Below are positions 35,063-48,130 of a stretch of 64,000 nucleotides of DNA, in pieces. The stretch covers positions 310,001 to 374,000 of the forward strand of contig NC_018420.1 of assembly GCF_000287355.1 (NCBI RefSeq), in the 5' to 3' direction. Both the position numbers and the translations under genes were made by a program. The DNA comes from a secondary endosymbiont of Heteropsylla cubana. GTDB lineage: Bacteria; Pseudomonadota; Gammaproteobacteria; Enterobacterales; Enterobacteriaceae. The first letter of the stretch is position 1, and each line of letters begins with the position of its first letter. The notes beneath the pieces are model-generated. The model was not told the origin of the DNA. It ran no database searches and worked only from the letters and a program-made list of their open reading frames with translations.

Positions 35063-36709
35063 ATGAAGAACATAGATCCTACTCAGACTTCAGCCTGGAA
35101 GGCATTAGAAAAACATTTTCTTGTGATGAAAGATGTAAAAATAAGCGATTTATTTTTAAAAGAACGTGAGCGTTTTTCCTTATTTTCAACCACCTTTAAT
35201 GATGAAATTCTAATAGATTACTCAAAAAACCGTATCAGCACAAAAACATTGGTCCTTCTTATTACATTAGCAACAGAATGTGGTGTTAAGGAAGCTATAA
35301 CATCTATGTTTAGTGGTGAAAAAATTAATCGTACGGAAAATCGCGCTGTTTTGCATACAGCACTACGAAATCGAAAAAATAATCCGATTAATTTAGATGG
35401 CAAAAACATTATGCTGCAGATTAATCTAGTATTAGATAAAATGAAATCATTCTGCAATCAGATAATCAATGGTGAGTGGAAGGGGTATAGTGGGCATGCT
35501 ATTACTGATGTCGTTAATATCGGAATTGGAGGATCTGATCTTGGACCATATATGATTACAGAAGCATTATTTCCTTATAAAAATCATCTGAAAATGCACT
35601 ATGTATCAAATGTGGATGGAACTCATATTTCTAACACCATGAAAGGCCTAAATCCCGCTACTACTTTGTTTTTAATTGCATCGAAAACTTTTTCCACTCA
35701 GGAAACAATGACTAATGCACATAGTGCCCGGGATTGGTTTTTAGAAAAAGCTTTAGATGAAAAATATATTGCACGTCATTTTATCGCTTTATCTATGAAT
35801 ACTGAAGCAGTAGAGCGGTTTGGGATAGATAAAAACAATATGTTTGAGTTTTGGGATTGGGTTGGAGGTCGATATTCTTTATGGTCTGCTGTTGGGTTGT
35901 CTATTGCTCTATCGTGCGGTTTTGATCATTTTGAGGAACTACTTAGTGGCGCACATGCTATGGATAACCATTTTATTTCAATGCCAATGGATAAGAATAT
36001 ACCTGTATTGATGGCGCTAATTGGCATTTGGTATAATAATTTTTTTGGTATGGAAACTGAAGCAATTATACCTTATGATCAATCTATGCATCGTTTTTCT
36101 GCATATTTTCAACAAGGTAATATGGAATCAAATGGAAAATCTATAAATCGTTCGGGGAACTCAGTAATGTATCAAACTGGACCCATTGTTTGGGGGGAAC
36201 CAGGAACTAATAGTCAGCATGCTTTTTTTCAATTACTTCATCAAGGTACCAAAATTGTTCCCTGTGATTTTATTGCGTCTGCTATTAGTCATAATTCTAT
36301 TGGAGATCATCACCTTAAATTACTTTCCAATTTTTTCGCTCAGACAAAAGCATTAGCATTCGGTAATCTACATCAAAGCATGAATCAGCAATGTAGCTTA
36401 AATGAAAAAAATAAAGATTTAGTGCAGCATGTTGTGCCTTTTAAAGTTTTCCAGGGAAATCGTCCTACTAATTCAATTTTAATACGAAAGCTTACTCCGT
36501 ACACTCTAGGTGCACTTGTTGCATTATATGAACACAAAATTTTTGTTCAGGGTGTAATACTTAACATTTACACCTTCGATCAGTGGGGGGTTGAGTTAGG
36601 CAAAAAACTTGCAAATCAAATCCTTCCTGAACTAAAGAGTGAATATTTAACTGATGCTCATGATAGTTCGACAAATGGTCTTATCAATTGTTATAAATCC
36701 TGGCGTTAG
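35063..36709 (+). CDS. pgi: Glucose-6-phosphate isomerase
   Basis: Pgi interconverts glucose 6-phosphate and fructose 6-phosphate at the entry of glycolysis. The 548-residue protein matches E. coli Pgi (549) end to end. Signatures visible are the first phosphoglucose isomerase block [18 protein letters not shown], the sugar-phosphate contact region [44 protein letters not shown] with the catalytic histidine, and the C-terminal [13 protein letters not shown] with the catalytic lysine. The gene is isolated, with spacers of about 2.5 and 1.8 kb on either side. Confidence 0.97.
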   Translation: MKNIDPTQTSAWKALEKHFLVMKDVKISDLFLKERERFSLFSTTFNDEILIDYSKNRISTKTLVLLITLATECGVKEAITSMFSGEKINRTENRAVLHTALRNRKNNPINLDGKNIMLQINLVLDKMKSFCNQIINGEWKGYSGHAITDVVNIGIGGSDLGPYMITEALFPYKNHLKMHYVSNVDGTHISNTMKGLNPATTLFLIASKTFSTQETMTNAHSARDWFLEKALDEKYIARHFIALSMNTEAVERFGIDKNNMFEFWDWVGGRYSLWSAVGLSIALSCGFDHFEELLSGAHAMDNHFISMPMDKNIPVLMALIGIWYNNFFGMETEAIIPYDQSMHRFSAYFQQGNMESNGKSINRSGNSVMYQTGPIVWGEPGTNSQHAFFQLLHQGTKIVPCDFIASAISHNSIGDHHLKLLSNFFAQTKALAFGNLHQSMNQQCSLNEKNKDLVQHVVPFKVFQGNRPTNSILIRKLTPYTLGALVALYEHKIFVQGVILNIYTFDQWGVELGKKLANQILPELKSEYLTDAHDSSTNGLINCYKSWR

Positions 36710-38477
36710 TGATTTTTTTTAAAAAATTTTAATTATTTGATTTTAATGAAATTATTGTTCAATTAATCAAAAAAAGTATAAAGATTTTAATAAATAAAGA
36801 TTAAATATTTTTTCTTGAAGATTTTGAGGTACCTTTCGGTCATGTGAATGATATAAAAATTTTAATAAAATTATTTAATGTTATTATTTTATGAATGAGC
36901 TTTGTATCTTTTCTTAATTTTAATAAGCAGTCGATATAAGTGTCGTGATGAATTTGCTGTGATGCTGTAAAAATCAAAAAAAATATTTTAAAGATCAATG
37001 AAAGTTAGGTTACCAAGCTAGAAGCTTAATTAGATTATTAATTAATATATTTGGATTTAGTCTGATCTTTTCGGGTTTTTATTCTATAATAATCTATATT
37101 GTAAAGTAATATTATTAAGAGTGTTCGCAAACATAGAGTTGATTTTATCAGAATAGCAATTTGATGTTTCAAATTTTTAGTTTATATAGAGCAATAGTTT
37201 TATAGTTAATTACAGGCGGAAATATGCGAATCCTTAAAATAGGTAAAGTTTTTCATAATTATCTAGATTGTAAAATTCTTATTAAGGATAAGATTAATCT
37301 AAGAAAATGTCTTTATTAGAAACGATAGTTAGATTAATGTTTAATTAAAAGATGGAAATATTTTAAAAAAATATCTCTAAATTATTATTTAAAATTTTAT
37401 AATATTATTTATATAGAATAATAGCTTATTTTAAAGTTTTCTTGATTCGAAGTTAATGTGGAATAGTATTTTACTACGGAATAAATCAATTCTTAGCGTC
37501 AGCTAGATAATCTCATTAGAGATTGCAATTTATAAAATACTTATTTTAATGCCGATCTGTAATTAATATTTACGACTAACGTTATTTTTTTAATCCGTAT
37601 TTAGCGCATGAGGTTGATTCAAAAGTTTATCTAGAGTTTCTTGGTGATATTAATATCATTTTTTAAAAAAATATTGTCTATTTAAACATACAACATAGAT
37701 GTCCATAATTCTTTTCAAAATCTACTGAAATCTTGATGAAATTAGCTTATTAAAGTAAAAACTTTAAAATTTAATAAATGCGTCAAAGTATAATAACCAG
37801 TAAATTCAAACGTGCAGTTTCATCGTTATTTGAGTGTATATAAGAGTTGTTTCTAATAGTATTTGTTTTAGTAATTTACTTTAATTTTTGGAATAAATAT
37901 TAATTAGAGAATTAGGTGTATAAACTAAATTCGTATTAGTTAAAAGTAGTATATCTTAAAAATTAAAAAACCCTTAATTGTCCACTACAATCACTACATT
38001 TTAATAAAAGATAAATATTATTTATTTAAGAGATGATTATGAAAAATTAGTTCATATTAATAAAACTATTTAATTGATAGTTTAGTTTTGATTTAAATTA
38101 TAAAAAAATATATTTAGATTTTTTAATGATGATTAATTCAGCTAATATCAAGATATTTTTAGTGTTATTTGTCAGTTTAATGGTAAAGTGTCTATAAAGA
38201 TTTTTACGTTTTTTTTTAAATATTTTGATCTTGTTATTTAATGGATGTTTCAATTATAATTTTTAATAAAAAATATTGATATTCTTTCTTTCTATAGAAG
38301 TGAGCATTTGTCTACTTAAAGCTTGAATAATGCTCATATGTTTCATTCTACTTTATAGATTAGTTCAGTTTCTATATACTTTTTTTAAATTTTCGCTTAA
38401 AATATCCGTTATTCGAATTTTTCATTTATGGTTAAAATTGTTTATATCCAATCATTAAGTTTAGGTATAAAATTAGT
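36710..38477. other. 1.8 kb spacer between pgi and htpG
   Basis: No supportable ORF. The right end contains a candidate heat-shock promoter and an inverted repeat in front of htpG (38301-38348). Confidence 0.6.
38301..38348 (+). promoter_or_regulatory. Partly degenerate heat-shock promoter and inverted repeat upstream of htpG
   Basis: GCTTGAA at 38321-38327 matches the sigma-32 -35 box. Thirteen bases later TTTCATTC is a poor version of CCCCATNT, so the -10 seems eroded. A perfect 8-bp inverted repeat, TGAGCATT (38301-38308) and AATGCTCA (38329-38336), brackets the -35. The htpG start is about 130 bases downstream. Confidence 0.4.
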
Positions 38478-40370
38478 ATGAAAAGACAAGAAACTCGAGG
38501 ATTTCAGTCAGAAGTGAAGGAAATACTTCATTTAATGATTCATTCGCTCTACTCCAAAAAAGACATTTTTCTTCGTGAGCTGATTTCTAATGCATCAGAT
38601 GCAGCAGACAAGTTACGGTTCTGTGCTTTATCTCAACCCGATTTATATGAAGAAGACATTGAATTACATATAAGAATTTCTTGTGATCAAGAAAAACGTA
38701 CTATCACTTTTAGTGATAATGGTATTGGTATGCGTCGTGAAGAAGTTATTGATAATTTAGGTACAATTGCTAAGTCTGGGACAAAGACATTTTTACAATC
38801 TTTACAGTCTGAACAGTTGAAAGATAATCAGTTTATAGGGCAGTTTGGTGTGGGTTTCTATTCAGCTTTTGTTGTTGCGGATCAGGTGACTGTTTGCACT
38901 CGTTATGCAGGCATGAAAGCGGAAGAAGGAGTATTCTGGCAATCTACTGGTGAAGGAGATTACACATTAGCAGATATCACTAAACAGAATCGTGGTACCG
39001 ATATTGTTTTACACTTGCGAGAAGGTGAAGATGTTTTTTTAGACAGCTGTCGTCTTAAGAGTTTTATTGAAAAATATTCTGATTATATTGATTTACCAGT
39101 TGAAATGGAAATTCGGGGTAAACAATTAGAAGATAATCACGATGAGCAGATTATAACTTGGGAAAAAATCAATAAAGCGCAAGCGTTATGGACGCGAAGT
39201 AAAACTCAAATTAGTGATGATGAATACAAAGAATTCTATAAGCATTTTTCTCATGATATTACTGATCCCCTTATTTGGAGTCATAATCGCGTTGAAGGAA
39301 AACAAGAATATACGAGCCTACTTTATATTCCTAAGAAAGCGCCTTGGGACATGTGGAATCGTGAACGTAAATACGGTTTAAAACTTTATGTCCATCGTGT
39401 TTCGGTTATGGATGATGCTACACAATTTATGCCAAATTATCTAAGGTTTGTAAAGGGTATTATTGATTCTAATGATATTCCTCTGAATGTATCACGAGAA
39501 ATGTTACAAGATAGTCGAATCACGAGGAATCTCAAGGGTTATTTAACTAAGCGTGTACTTTTAATGTTGGAAAGGTTAGCTAAAGATGACGCTCAGAAGT
39601 ATCAATCTTTTTGGGTAGAGTTTGGTCTAGTATTAAAAGAAGGTCTTGGAGAAGATCCAACGAACGTTACAACGATAGCTAAACTAATCCGGTTTGCTTC
39701 AACTTACAACGATACTTCAGAACAAACCGTTTCGCTAGAAGAATATATTGGTCGAATGAGTATAGAACAAGAAAAAATTTATTTTATTAGTGCTGATAGT
39801 TATGCTGCTGCTAAAAGCAGTCCACACTTAGAGCTTTTTAATAAGAAGGGTATAGAAGTACTACTGCTTTCTGATCGTATAGATGAATGGATGATTAGCT
39901 ATCTAACAGAGTTTAATGGTAAATTACTACAATCAGTCAGTAAATCAGATTCTTTTTTAGATAAACTGATTGATGCAAATAGTGATAAACAGAAAGAGAC
40001 ATGGAAAACTTTTGAACCTTTTGTTAATCGAGTAAAACATTATCTTGGAGATAGAGTTAAAGAAGTAAGAGTGACGCATCGTCTTATAGAGGCACCCGTT
40101 GTTGTTACGACTGGATCTGATGATATGACGACTCAAATGGCTAAAATATTTACTGCTGCTGGTCAGGCTGCTCCAGATATTAAATATGTTTTTGAACTTA
40201 ATCCGGAACATCCGATAATTAAGCGTGTTATGAACATTATTGATAATCACGATTTTAATGATTGGGTGGAGTTGTTATTAGATCAGGCATTATTAGCGGA
40301 ACGGGGATCTCTCAACAACCCTCATCAATTTATTCGACGTGTTAATCATCTACTAAACAGATTAAGTTAA
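38478..40370 (+). CDS. htpG: Chaperone protein HtpG (bacterial Hsp90)
   Basis: HtpG is the dimeric ATP-dependent Hsp90 chaperone that finishes folding of client proteins with DnaK. The 630-residue protein (E. coli: 624) keeps the GHKL ATPase blocks [33 protein letters not shown] and [11 protein letters not shown] in the first 130 residues, the middle-domain [13 protein letters not shown] and the catalytic-loop LPLNVSRE-type sequence (here [13 protein letters not shown]), and the dimerisation domain to the end. adk begins 284 bases later, the same pair as in E. coli. It is often lost in reduced symbionts, so retention along with groESL suggests heavy chaperone demand (inference). Confidence 0.97.
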   Translation: MKRQETRGFQSEVKEILHLMIHSLYSKKDIFLRELISNASDAADKLRFCALSQPDLYEEDIELHIRISCDQEKRTITFSDNGIGMRREEVIDNLGTIAKSGTKTFLQSLQSEQLKDNQFIGQFGVGFYSAFVVADQVTVCTRYAGMKAEEGVFWQSTGEGDYTLADITKQNRGTDIVLHLREGEDVFLDSCRLKSFIEKYSDYIDLPVEMEIRGKQLEDNHDEQIITWEKINKAQALWTRSKTQISDDEYKEFYKHFSHDITDPLIWSHNRVEGKQEYTSLLYIPKKAPWDMWNRERKYGLKLYVHRVSVMDDATQFMPNYLRFVKGIIDSNDIPLNVSREMLQDSRITRNLKGYLTKRVLLMLERLAKDDAQKYQSFWVEFGLVLKEGLGEDPTNVTTIAKLIRFASTYNDTSEQTVSLEEYIGRMSIEQEKIYFISADSYAAAKSSPHLELFNKKGIEVLLLSDRIDEWMISYLTEFNGKLLQSVSKSDSFLDKLIDANSDKQKETWKTFEPFVNRVKHYLGDRVKEVRVTHRLIEAPVVVTTGSDDMTTQMAKIFTAAGQAAPDIKYVFELNPEHPIIKRVMNIIDNHDFNDWVELLLDQALLAERGSLNNPHQFIRRVNHLLNRLS

Positions 40371-40433
40371 AATTTTATTTGATATTTCATTAAAGAAAAT
40401 TTTTTATTTTATTTTGTCTTCATAATACTATAT

Positions 40434-40453
40434 CGTCCTCCTGGACGCAGGAG
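40434..40453. repeat. Two overlapping, mutually exclusive hairpins between htpG and adk
   Basis: CGTCC (40434-40438) can pair with GGACG (40443-40447), or CTCCTG (40438-40443) with CAGGAG (40448-40453) around a GACG tetraloop. This is a GC-rich island in a 283-base AT-rich spacer. There is no T-tract, so a simple terminator is unlikely. Confidence 0.45.
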
Positions 40454-40653
40454 AGAAGATATTTGCTCAATCAGATCAAAACACTATTATACGTTTGTAT
40501 AGATTTCTTTTTAGAAAGAAGTTATAATAACTAGTGTTATATTGTTTATTTGATATTTAATAAAGTGTAGTCAAGGTAGCTTAGAGCATTAAATTTGGTC
40601 ATAGCTTTGATTTTTTTTAGATAATAAAATATTAATATATGTAGGTTAATGCA

Positions 40654-41298
40654 ATGCGTATTATGTTACTAGGTCCTCCTGGAGCTGGAAAAGGCACTCA
40701 AGCGCAATTTATCATGAAGAAATATAATATTTCACATATTTCTACTGGAGACATGCTTCGTCTAGCGGTATACGGACAGTCTAAAATTGATCAGCAGATT
40801 AAAAAATTAATTGATAATGGTACATTAATAAATGATGATCTTGTTATTGCGTTAGTGAATAATCGCATTAAACAAAACGACTGTCGGAATAGTTTTTTAT
40901 TAGATGGTTTCCCTAGAACTTTGCGTCAAGTTAATGCAATGAAAGAAGAGGGAATTATGGTAGATTATGTTCTGGAGTTAGCTATACCTGACGATTTAAT
41001 TATTCAGCGTATTGTTGGTCGACAAATTGATAATCTTTCAGGACGAGTTTATCACGCTCAGTTTCACCCGCCTAAGAAAGAAGGGAAAGATGATATCACG
41101 GGGAAACCCTTAAGTATGCGAAGAGATGATCGGGAAGATACGATAAAGAATCGCTTGTTAGAGTATCGTCAACAGACGATACCAGTTATAGAATATTACC
41201 GTAAAGAAGGCTATGCTGGTCATCTTCAATATATCAAAATTGATGGTACTCAATCTGTCAAAGATATTAGTACTGAATTATCTCAAATCTTTAATTGA
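40654..41298 (+). CDS. adk: Adenylate kinase
   Basis: Adk balances ATP, ADP and AMP. The 214-residue protein has exactly the E. coli length. Visible are the P-loop [10 protein letters not shown] (residues 7-16), the AMP-site HISTGDMLR, the LDGFPRT motif, the LID domain beginning [14 protein letters not shown] (no zinc cysteines, as in enterics) and [13 protein letters not shown]. It lies 284 bases after htpG as in E. coli. All catalytic arginines look intact. Confidence 0.98.
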   Translation: MRIMLLGPPGAGKGTQAQFIMKKYNISHISTGDMLRLAVYGQSKIDQQIKKLIDNGTLINDDLVIALVNNRIKQNDCRNSFLLDGFPRTLRQVNAMKEEGIMVDYVLELAIPDDLIIQRIVGRQIDNLSGRVYHAQFHPPKKEGKDDITGKPLSMRRDDREDTIKNRLLEYRQQTIPVIEYYRKEGYAGHLQYIKIDGTQSVKDISTELSQIFN

Positions 41299-42948
41299 TT
41301 TGGTGAGTTTTAAAATTATATTGAACGTTTTATTTTTTTTTGATCTTGAATTTAATTTAAGTTAAATATACTTCTTTTCTAGAATCTTATTCTATTATAT
41401 TTATAGTTTGTTTGGTAATCATTAATTTATTTGTATAATTCTATGATAAGTTATTTTTAACAAGAAACTAAATAAGCAGATTTTCTTGATTATAGATAAA
41501 GCATTGTTGCGATATTACTTAAATCTTTTAAAGTAAGAAGTATTCGAATAATTTTAAATAAAACTTGTTAGCAAAAATCGTTGGTAAAAAATTATTATTG
41601 CATCTTTACATGATGAGCGATATTTATAAAATAATTAATTATTTCTTTTTGGAAAAATACGAACTAAATGCTTTTTTTATGAAAAGTCAGTGTTTTTTTT
41701 ATTGCTATTTTTACTTAGATATTCTTTTTTATGAATGAAATTGTAAACAAAAAAATCTTTTATTCAGAATTAAAATAAATAAGACCTACGGCAGAATGTT
41801 GTATATTTGTGTTAATTATATAAAACTAATATATTTAATTATTATCTAATTTGTTTATAAAATCTCCCTAACTAAATTTTAGTTGGATAATAAAAAAGAT
41901 ATTTATTTTAATACAGCGCTCGTTTTCTGATCTTTTTGGAAAAGAGCAATAATTGTCTAGATTTTGAATGTTAAAAAAATATTCATGATGATAATTATCT
42001 ATTTAAAAAATAAGATTTCTTAAAAAGAATAAAAAAAGTTTTCAACTTATATTATTATTTTACCTAAATATATTTTTTATTATTTTTTTTCTTAAAATAT
42101 TTCTTTATTTTTTTTAAAATATTTGTCTTGCGTATTTTTATTATCAATAATATTTATTATATTCGATATCTTTAATATAAAAATAAAAACAGTATATTAA
42201 TGTATTTGTTTAGAGTAAATAGTAAAATTGATTTTTTATACACATTTTGATTGTAATAAATTCTATAACTTTGTTACATAGTTAATGATGTTTTTAATAT
42301 CACATTCTGTTCAATGGTGCAGAGAGTAATTTTATTTTCACATGATCGGGTCATTAACTTTTTTAATAAAAAATGTTATTATTTTTTTACAATTAAAACT
42401 AGAGATTAATAACTCATTTAAATTTAAATAATATTAAATGAAAAAAAGTAACACTAAATGTAATAAGAAAACATAATCATTATTATAAAGTCATAAGCAT
42501 GTTTTAGATAGGGTTTAATTTTGCCCCTAATCTTAAATTTACAAAATCTCTTATGTAAATTATTAGTAATATTTGAAATAATTTTATCAATAAAATTACA
42601 ATCAGTAGAGTTAATAATTTTCATAAAAAAATTTTTTTATTAATATTCCTCAGTTATAGATCGTTGTTTTTTTATTTATTTTTTATTAGGTGGAGATTAA
42701 AATTTTGCATAACCATGCTATACAGCAACAAAGTTTTAATTAGTGGTGAAGAAATTAATATAATAATATTTTTCAAAAATTTACGGTTTTTTGATTTTTA
42801 GCAAATAGACATGTATGTTAGGTACTTATTAAATATTATTTTCAATAAAACTAGTTACGATAATTTATTCAAAGAATAACAATAAAATTATTTTTTTTAT
42901 AATTATGTTTTATAAATTTAAAAAAAATATGAGGAATAAGTGTAATCA
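41299..42948. other. 1.65 kb spacer between adk and guaA
   Basis: No supportable ORF. In E. coli guaB precedes guaA in an operon; no guaB remains here, and the spacer is large enough to have held it (about 1.47 kb). This is size-based inference only. Confidence 0.55.
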
Positions 42949-44529
42949 ATGACGGGCAAGCTCCCTAAAGATCGTATTCTTATTTTAGATTTCGGTTCGC
43001 AATATACTCAATTAGTAGCTCGTCGTATCCGCGAATTAGGCGTCTATTGTGAACTTTGGAGATGGGATGTTATTGAAACTCATATACTCAAATTTAATCC
43101 AAGCGGAATTATTCTTTCTGGAGGACCAGAAAGCACTACTCGAAAAGATAGTCCACGTGCTCCAGATTGTGTTTTTCAAGCAGGTGTTCCTGTTCTGGGT
43201 ATTTGCTACGGCATGCAAACAATGGCAATACAACTGGGCGGAGAAGTTCAAGTTTCAACTAAGAGAGAGTTTGGTTACGCTAAAGTAGAAGTACTTCAGA
43301 ATAGTAGCTTGTTGTTACACGACATTCAAGATGAGTATAGTAGTGATGGAATGCCAGTATTAGATGTATGGATGAGCCATGGAGATAACATTACTAGTAT
43401 TCCTTTAGGTTTCATTAATATTGCTAAGACGGAAAGTTGTCCTTTCACAGTTATAGAAAATGAAGAAAAACGCTTTTATGGAGTTCAATTTCATCCAGAA
43501 GTTACTCATACCCGCCAAGGACAGCGTATACTAGAGCGTTTTGTCTTTCATATTTGCGAATGTGTTTCAATATGGACTCCAACTAATATCATTAAAAATG
43601 CTATGGATTCTATCCAAGAAACAATTAAAAATGATCACGTGATTCTTGGTTTGTCAGGAGGTGTGGATTCTTTAGTTTCTGCCGTTCTTTTACAGCGAGC
43701 TATTGGTTCAAGATTAATCTGTGTATTTGTTGATAATGGGTTGTTACGTTTAAACGAAGGAAGACAAATCATGGACATGTTTAAGAGTTTTTTCAAATTA
43801 AACATTGTCTATGTGCTAGCAGAAGATCAATTTCTTTCTGCACTATCTGGTATTAAAGATCCAGAGAAAAAACGGAAAACAATTGGTCGAGTGTTCGTCG
43901 ACGTGTTTAACAAACAAGTTCTTAAATTTTCCAATGTAAAGTGGTTAGCACAAGGCACTATTTACACAGATATTATTGAGTCTGCTAAAACCGGTATAGG
44001 TGCATCCCATGTAATAAAGTCTTACCATAATGTTGGTGGTCTACCAAAAAAAATGAAATTAGGATTAGTGGAACCATTAAAATCTTTATTTAAAGATGAA
44101 GTGTATAAGATTGGTCTAGCATTAGGTTTGCCTTACGAAATTCTTAATCGTCATCCTTTTCCTGGTTCGGGGTTAGGGGTGCGAATATTAGGAGAGGTAA
44201 AGAAAGAGTACTGTGAATTGCTTCGCTATGCTGATGCAATTTTTATTGAAGAATTACATAAGGCAAATTTATATAACAAGCTTAGCCAAGCTTTTGCTGT
44301 GTTCTTACCTGTTCGTACTGTAGGTATAATGGGAGACACCCGAAAATATGAATGGGTTATTTCATTGCGTGCTATTCAAACTATTGATTTTATGACGGCT
44401 CATTGGGCGTGTTTACCTGATAAGTTTTTAAGGCAGGTTTCTACTCGTATTATTAATGAAATAAATGGAGTTTCTAGAGTTGTATATGATATTTCCAATA
44501 AACCTCCTGCTACTATAGAGTGGGAATAA
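42949..44529 (+). CDS. guaA: GMP synthase (glutamine-hydrolysing)
   Basis: GuaA makes GMP from XMP, ATP and glutamine. The 526-residue protein (E. coli: 525) has the class I amidotransferase domain with Cys86 in GICYGMQ and the HPEVTH histidine-glutamate pair. The ATP-pyrophosphatase loop [19 protein letters not shown] comes next, then the C-terminal dimer domain ending KPPATIEWE. Nothing is truncated. E. coli cotranscribes it with guaB, which is missing immediately upstream, so XMP must come from a guaB elsewhere or from salvage. Confidence 0.97.
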   Translation: MTGKLPKDRILILDFGSQYTQLVARRIRELGVYCELWRWDVIETHILKFNPSGIILSGGPESTTRKDSPRAPDCVFQAGVPVLGICYGMQTMAIQLGGEVQVSTKREFGYAKVEVLQNSSLLLHDIQDEYSSDGMPVLDVWMSHGDNITSIPLGFINIAKTESCPFTVIENEEKRFYGVQFHPEVTHTRQGQRILERFVFHICECVSIWTPTNIIKNAMDSIQETIKNDHVILGLSGGVDSLVSAVLLQRAIGSRLICVFVDNGLLRLNEGRQIMDMFKSFFKLNIVYVLAEDQFLSALSGIKDPEKKRKTIGRVFVDVFNKQVLKFSNVKWLAQGTIYTDIIESAKTGIGASHVIKSYHNVGGLPKKMKLGLVEPLKSLFKDEVYKIGLALGLPYEILNRHPFPGSGLGVRILGEVKKEYCELLRYADAIFIEELHKANLYNKLSQAFAVFLPVRTVGIMGDTRKYEWVISLRAIQTIDFMTAHWACLPDKFLRQVSTRIINEINGVSRVVYDISNKPPATIEWE

Positions 44530-44863
44530 TGGCTCTACAAAAAAAATACTTAATTAATATAAAAATTAATTCTGTCAACGTTTCTTTGTTTTTTTTAATG
44601 AATAGAATTAAAACAAATATCGCTAATATTACCATTATTTAATCGATAATCTTCAAAAAATATAAATTTATCCAATAAAATGTTTTTTTCTACAATGAGA
44701 GGTTTTTCTTTTAAATGATGAAATTTTATATAGATGAATATGTTGAAGTATATTTGTATTAAATGCATTCTTTAAATATGGATTTAATTTCGATAATTTT
44801 TATTTTTACAAAAATTAAATAGACACTAGTAAATCATTGTTTTTTTATATTAACATGTATAAT
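44530..44863. other. 0.33 kb spacer between convergent guaA and rluC
   Basis: AT-rich; no ORF and no strong hairpin seen for either gene. Confidence 0.6.
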
Positions 44864-45814
44864 TTAGTTTTTTCGTAAATAGATGAGACATTGATGTAAT
44901 GATGAGTCTAAAGGGGCTTCTATTCGGAATATTTCTCCGTTAGCAGGATGAAAAAAACTAATTGCAGCTGCATGTAAAAAAATTCGGTTTAAACCACAGT
45001 TTTTTAATGTTTTATTAAATGTGTCATCTCCATAGAGATTATCAAATGCAATTGGATGTCCACTATATTGCGTATGAAGACGAATCTGATGGGTACGTCC
45101 GGTTATTGGATGCACGCTTAGCAATGTTGCCGATGTAAATCGTTCTTTGATTTGAAAGTAAGTTTTTGCTTGCTTTCCTTCGTTATGTACCTGAACGATG
45201 TGCTTTCCATTGTAAAGTTTTTTCTTTAACAAAGGTGCTGAAATGGAGCGGAGCGTGTTGGGCCATTGACCCCGCACTAATGCAACATAATCTTTTTTCA
45301 TTTCCTTGTCACGTAGCTGTTTATGTAATAAATGTAGTGCAGATCTTTTTTTAGCTATCAATAATACTCCCGAGGTGTCTTTGTCTAGGCGGTGAACCAA
45401 TTCTAAAAAATTAGTGTGAGGTCGTAATGTGCGTAATCCTTCAATGACTCCAAAATGAAGACCACTCCCTCCATGAACAGCAATTCCTGTTAATTTGTTT
45501 AAAATGAGAATATAGTCGTCTTCGTAAATTACTGAATTATTTAATGCAGAAATTTTGTTCAGTTTGACAGAAAACGGTATTTTTTTTTCATGAGAATACC
45601 TGAGTGGAGGAATACGTACTTTATCAAATGTTTGAATTTTATATTCCGCTTTTACTCGTTTTTTATTAACCCGAATTTCACCTGTACGCAAGATGCGATA
45701 AATCATGCTTTTTGGTACACCTTTAAACTTTCTACATAAAAAATTATCAATTCGTTGACCAGATTCATCTTTAGATATATTTATAAATTGTATATTAAAT
45801 TTACCAGGCTGCAT
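44864..45814 (-). CDS. rluC: 23S rRNA pseudouridine synthase RluC
   Basis: RluC converts uridines 955, 2504 and 2580 of 23S rRNA to pseudouridine. The 316-residue protein (E. coli: 319) has an N-terminal S4 RNA-binding domain (about 18-65, GQRIDNFLCRKFKGVPKSMIYR) and the RluA-family catalytic block HRLDKDTSG with Asp144, the same residue number as in E. coli. The late HPITGRTHQIRLH motif is also intact. RluD is related, but the S4 sequence and spacing favour RluC. It is convergent with guaA. Confidence 0.93.
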   Translation of the reverse strand: MQPGKFNIQFINISKDESGQRIDNFLCRKFKGVPKSMIYRILRTGEIRVNKKRVKAEYKIQTFDKVRIPPLRYSHEKKIPFSVKLNKISALNNSVIYEDDYILILNKLTGIAVHGGSGLHFGVIEGLRTLRPHTNFLELVHRLDKDTSGVLLIAKKRSALHLLHKQLRDKEMKKDYVALVRGQWPNTLRSISAPLLKKKLYNGKHIVQVHNEGKQAKTYFQIKERFTSATLLSVHPITGRTHQIRLHTQYSGHPIAFDNLYGDDTFNKTLKNCGLNRIFLHAAAISFFHPANGEIFRIEAPLDSSLHQCLIYLRKN

Positions 45815-46408
45815 AAATAAATGTTAGCATGTTTTATGTAAACAAATTAATTATTATATGTATTTGTTTTACGTATTAAATAATAGCATTATATTTAATT
45901 TTTATATCTTTTTGCAATAGCTATTAACATGTATACGATGTATATCGTGTTAATGAAAGTTTTTAAATAGGGCTAGATTAGCTCCGCGTTATTTTATTAA
46001 TAGTGCCAGTTAAAAGATAATTTACTTTCTAAGTATATATTTATAATAGTTAATATTTTAAAAAAAACGGTTTGTTTTAGGAGGATTTATCGTCTAATAA
46101 TAAATTTTATACAATTATTTATGTAAGAAATATTTTTCTTTAAACTTTTAATAATTTTACTACAGTGAAGATATTTTGATCAATAGGTAACTTTATTTTA
46201 TACAGTAGTTGTCACATCAAAAGGGTTTTTTAACCCATATCTTATAGAACTATCAGAAAATTATTTTTACAATATTAAAAATAATGTTTATATATTTCGA
46301 TAAATATGATTTTTTAAGAAAATAAATTATTTTATATGGTATAGAAAAAGTTATCTAAAATAGATAAAAGTTTTTATCTTATATGGTAATATGTTTAATA
46401 ATATCTTA
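45815..46408. other. 0.59 kb spacer between rluC and proS
   Basis: No supportable ORF or strong hairpin; AT-rich. Confidence 0.6.
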
Positions 46409-48130
46409 TTAAGGTAAAGTTAATTCATTTGTTAAAAAATCAATTATAACATTTAGTTTAATGATAAGTTGTTCACCTGTTCTCCAGTTTCTATATTCTA
46501 TATTTTTAACATGTAAATTACGTTCACTAATTATTAGTTGGTAAGGTATACCAATAAGTTCCATATCAGAAAACATAACACCAGGGCGTTCTTTTCTATC
46601 ATCTAATAGAACATCAATGCCGCGTAATTTCAAGTTTCGATACAGTGTTTCTGTGACTGTTTGAACATGTAAGGATTTATGCATATTGATGGGTAAAAGT
46701 ACGACATTGAAAGGTGCTAAAGCATTTGGCCATAAAATGCCTCTTTTATCATGTTTTTGTTCAATAGTTGCGGCTATTAGCCGGGTGATTCCAATTCCGT
46801 AACATCCCATGGTTAGTATTTGGTTATAACCTTCTTTCCCTTGAATATTTGTTTTCATCGACTTTGAATATTTTGTACCCAATTGAAAAATATGGGCAAC
46901 TTCAATGCCGTGTTTAATTTTTAATATACCTTTACCATCAGGACTAATATCACCATCAGTAACCTTTCGTATGTCAGCTCTTTGAGGCAACGGTACATCT
47001 CGAACCCAATTAACTCCAAAAAAATATTTACCTTCGATGTTAGCACCCGTAACAAAATCGTTTATAACAGCAACGCTGTGATCAATAACTATAGGCAATG
47101 ACAAGTTAATTGGTCCAATAGCGTTTGATCCTACGCCCACTATTTTACGTATTTCTTCGTCGGTGGCAATAATTATCGGAACAGCGATGTGGGGCAGCTT
47201 TTCTGCTTTAAGGTGATTGAGTTTATGGTCACCCCGAATTACCAGTGCTACTAATGGATGATTTGCTTCTTTTGATGCATGAACAAGTATTATCTTAATG
47301 GTTTTTTCAATTGGAATAGAAAATTGAACTATTAATTCTTCAATAGTGCAGTTTGGGGAAACCTCGACTAATCTAATTTGTTCAGTAGGTGAGGGAATTT
47401 TAGTTCTAGATATTAACGGGGATGCAAGTGTAATATTGGAGGTGTAATTTGATTCTGTGGAATAGACGATCTCTTCTTCACCACTATCGCTTAATACCTG
47501 AAATTCATGTGATACTATTCCTCCAATCGTACCAGTATCCGCTTTTACCACAAGAAATTCCAACTCCATACGAGTAAAAATAGTTTTATAAACTTGACAC
47601 ATAAGGTCATATGTTTTTTGCAGAGAAGCCTCAGTAGTATGAAAAGAATAACCATCTTTCATTAAGAATTCTCGTGCTCGCATTACTCCGTAACGCGGGC
47701 GTAATTCGTCACGAAATTTAGTTTGGATTTGATAAAAATTTAGTGGTAGTTGTTTATAAGAGCGAACTTCATTACGAACAATATTAGTAATAACTTCTTC
47801 GTGTGTTGGACCCAAAACAAAGAGTCGTTTATTTCGATCTGAAAACCGAAGTAGTTCTGATCCATATTGTAATAATCGCTTACTTTCTTGCCAAAGATTG
47901 GCTGGTTGTACCATAGGCATAGATATTTCAATTGCCCCAACATTATTTACTTCTTCTCGTATAATATTTTCTGCTTTACGTAGTACACGTAAACCGGTAG
48001 GAAGCCATGTATAAAGACCAGAGGCTAATTTACGAATCATGCCAGCACGTAGCATCAGTTGATGACTAATCAGTTCTGCATCAGTTGGTGCTTCCTTAAT
48101 GGTAAAGAGAAGGTATTGGCTAGTACGCAT
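46409..48130 (-). CDS. proS: Prolyl-tRNA synthetase
   Basis: ProS charges tRNA-Pro. The 573-residue protein (E. coli: 572) is a bacterial-type class II synthetase with the editing (INS) domain still present between motifs 2 and 3 (about residues 224-400, with SIPIEKTIK and [13 protein letters not shown]). Motif 1 is around [16 protein letters not shown], motif 2 is [23 protein letters not shown], and motif 3 contains [10 protein letters not shown]. The C-terminal anticodon-binding domain has [22 protein letters not shown]. Retention of the editing domain contrasts with the eroded proofreading site of PolA. Confidence 0.97.
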   Translation of the reverse strand: MRTSQYLLFTIKEAPTDAELISHQLMLRAGMIRKLASGLYTWLPTGLRVLRKAENIIREEVNNVGAIEISMPMVQPANLWQESKRLLQYGSELLRFSDRNKRLFVLGPTHEEVITNIVRNEVRSYKQLPLNFYQIQTKFRDELRPRYGVMRAREFLMKDGYSFHTTEASLQKTYDLMCQVYKTIFTRMELEFLVVKADTGTIGGIVSHEFQVLSDSGEEEIVYSTESNYTSNITLASPLISRTKIPSPTEQIRLVEVSPNCTIEELIVQFSIPIEKTIKIILVHASKEANHPLVALVIRGDHKLNHLKAEKLPHIAVPIIIATDEEIRKIVGVGSNAIGPINLSLPIVIDHSVAVINDFVTGANIEGKYFFGVNWVRDVPLPQRADIRKVTDGDISPDGKGILKIKHGIEVAHIFQLGTKYSKSMKTNIQGKEGYNQILTMGCYGIGITRLIAATIEQKHDKRGILWPNALAPFNVVLLPINMHKSLHVQTVTETLYRNLKLRGIDVLLDDRKERPGVMFSDMELIGIPYQLIISERNLHVKNIEYRNWRTGEQLIIKLNVIIDFLTNELTLP

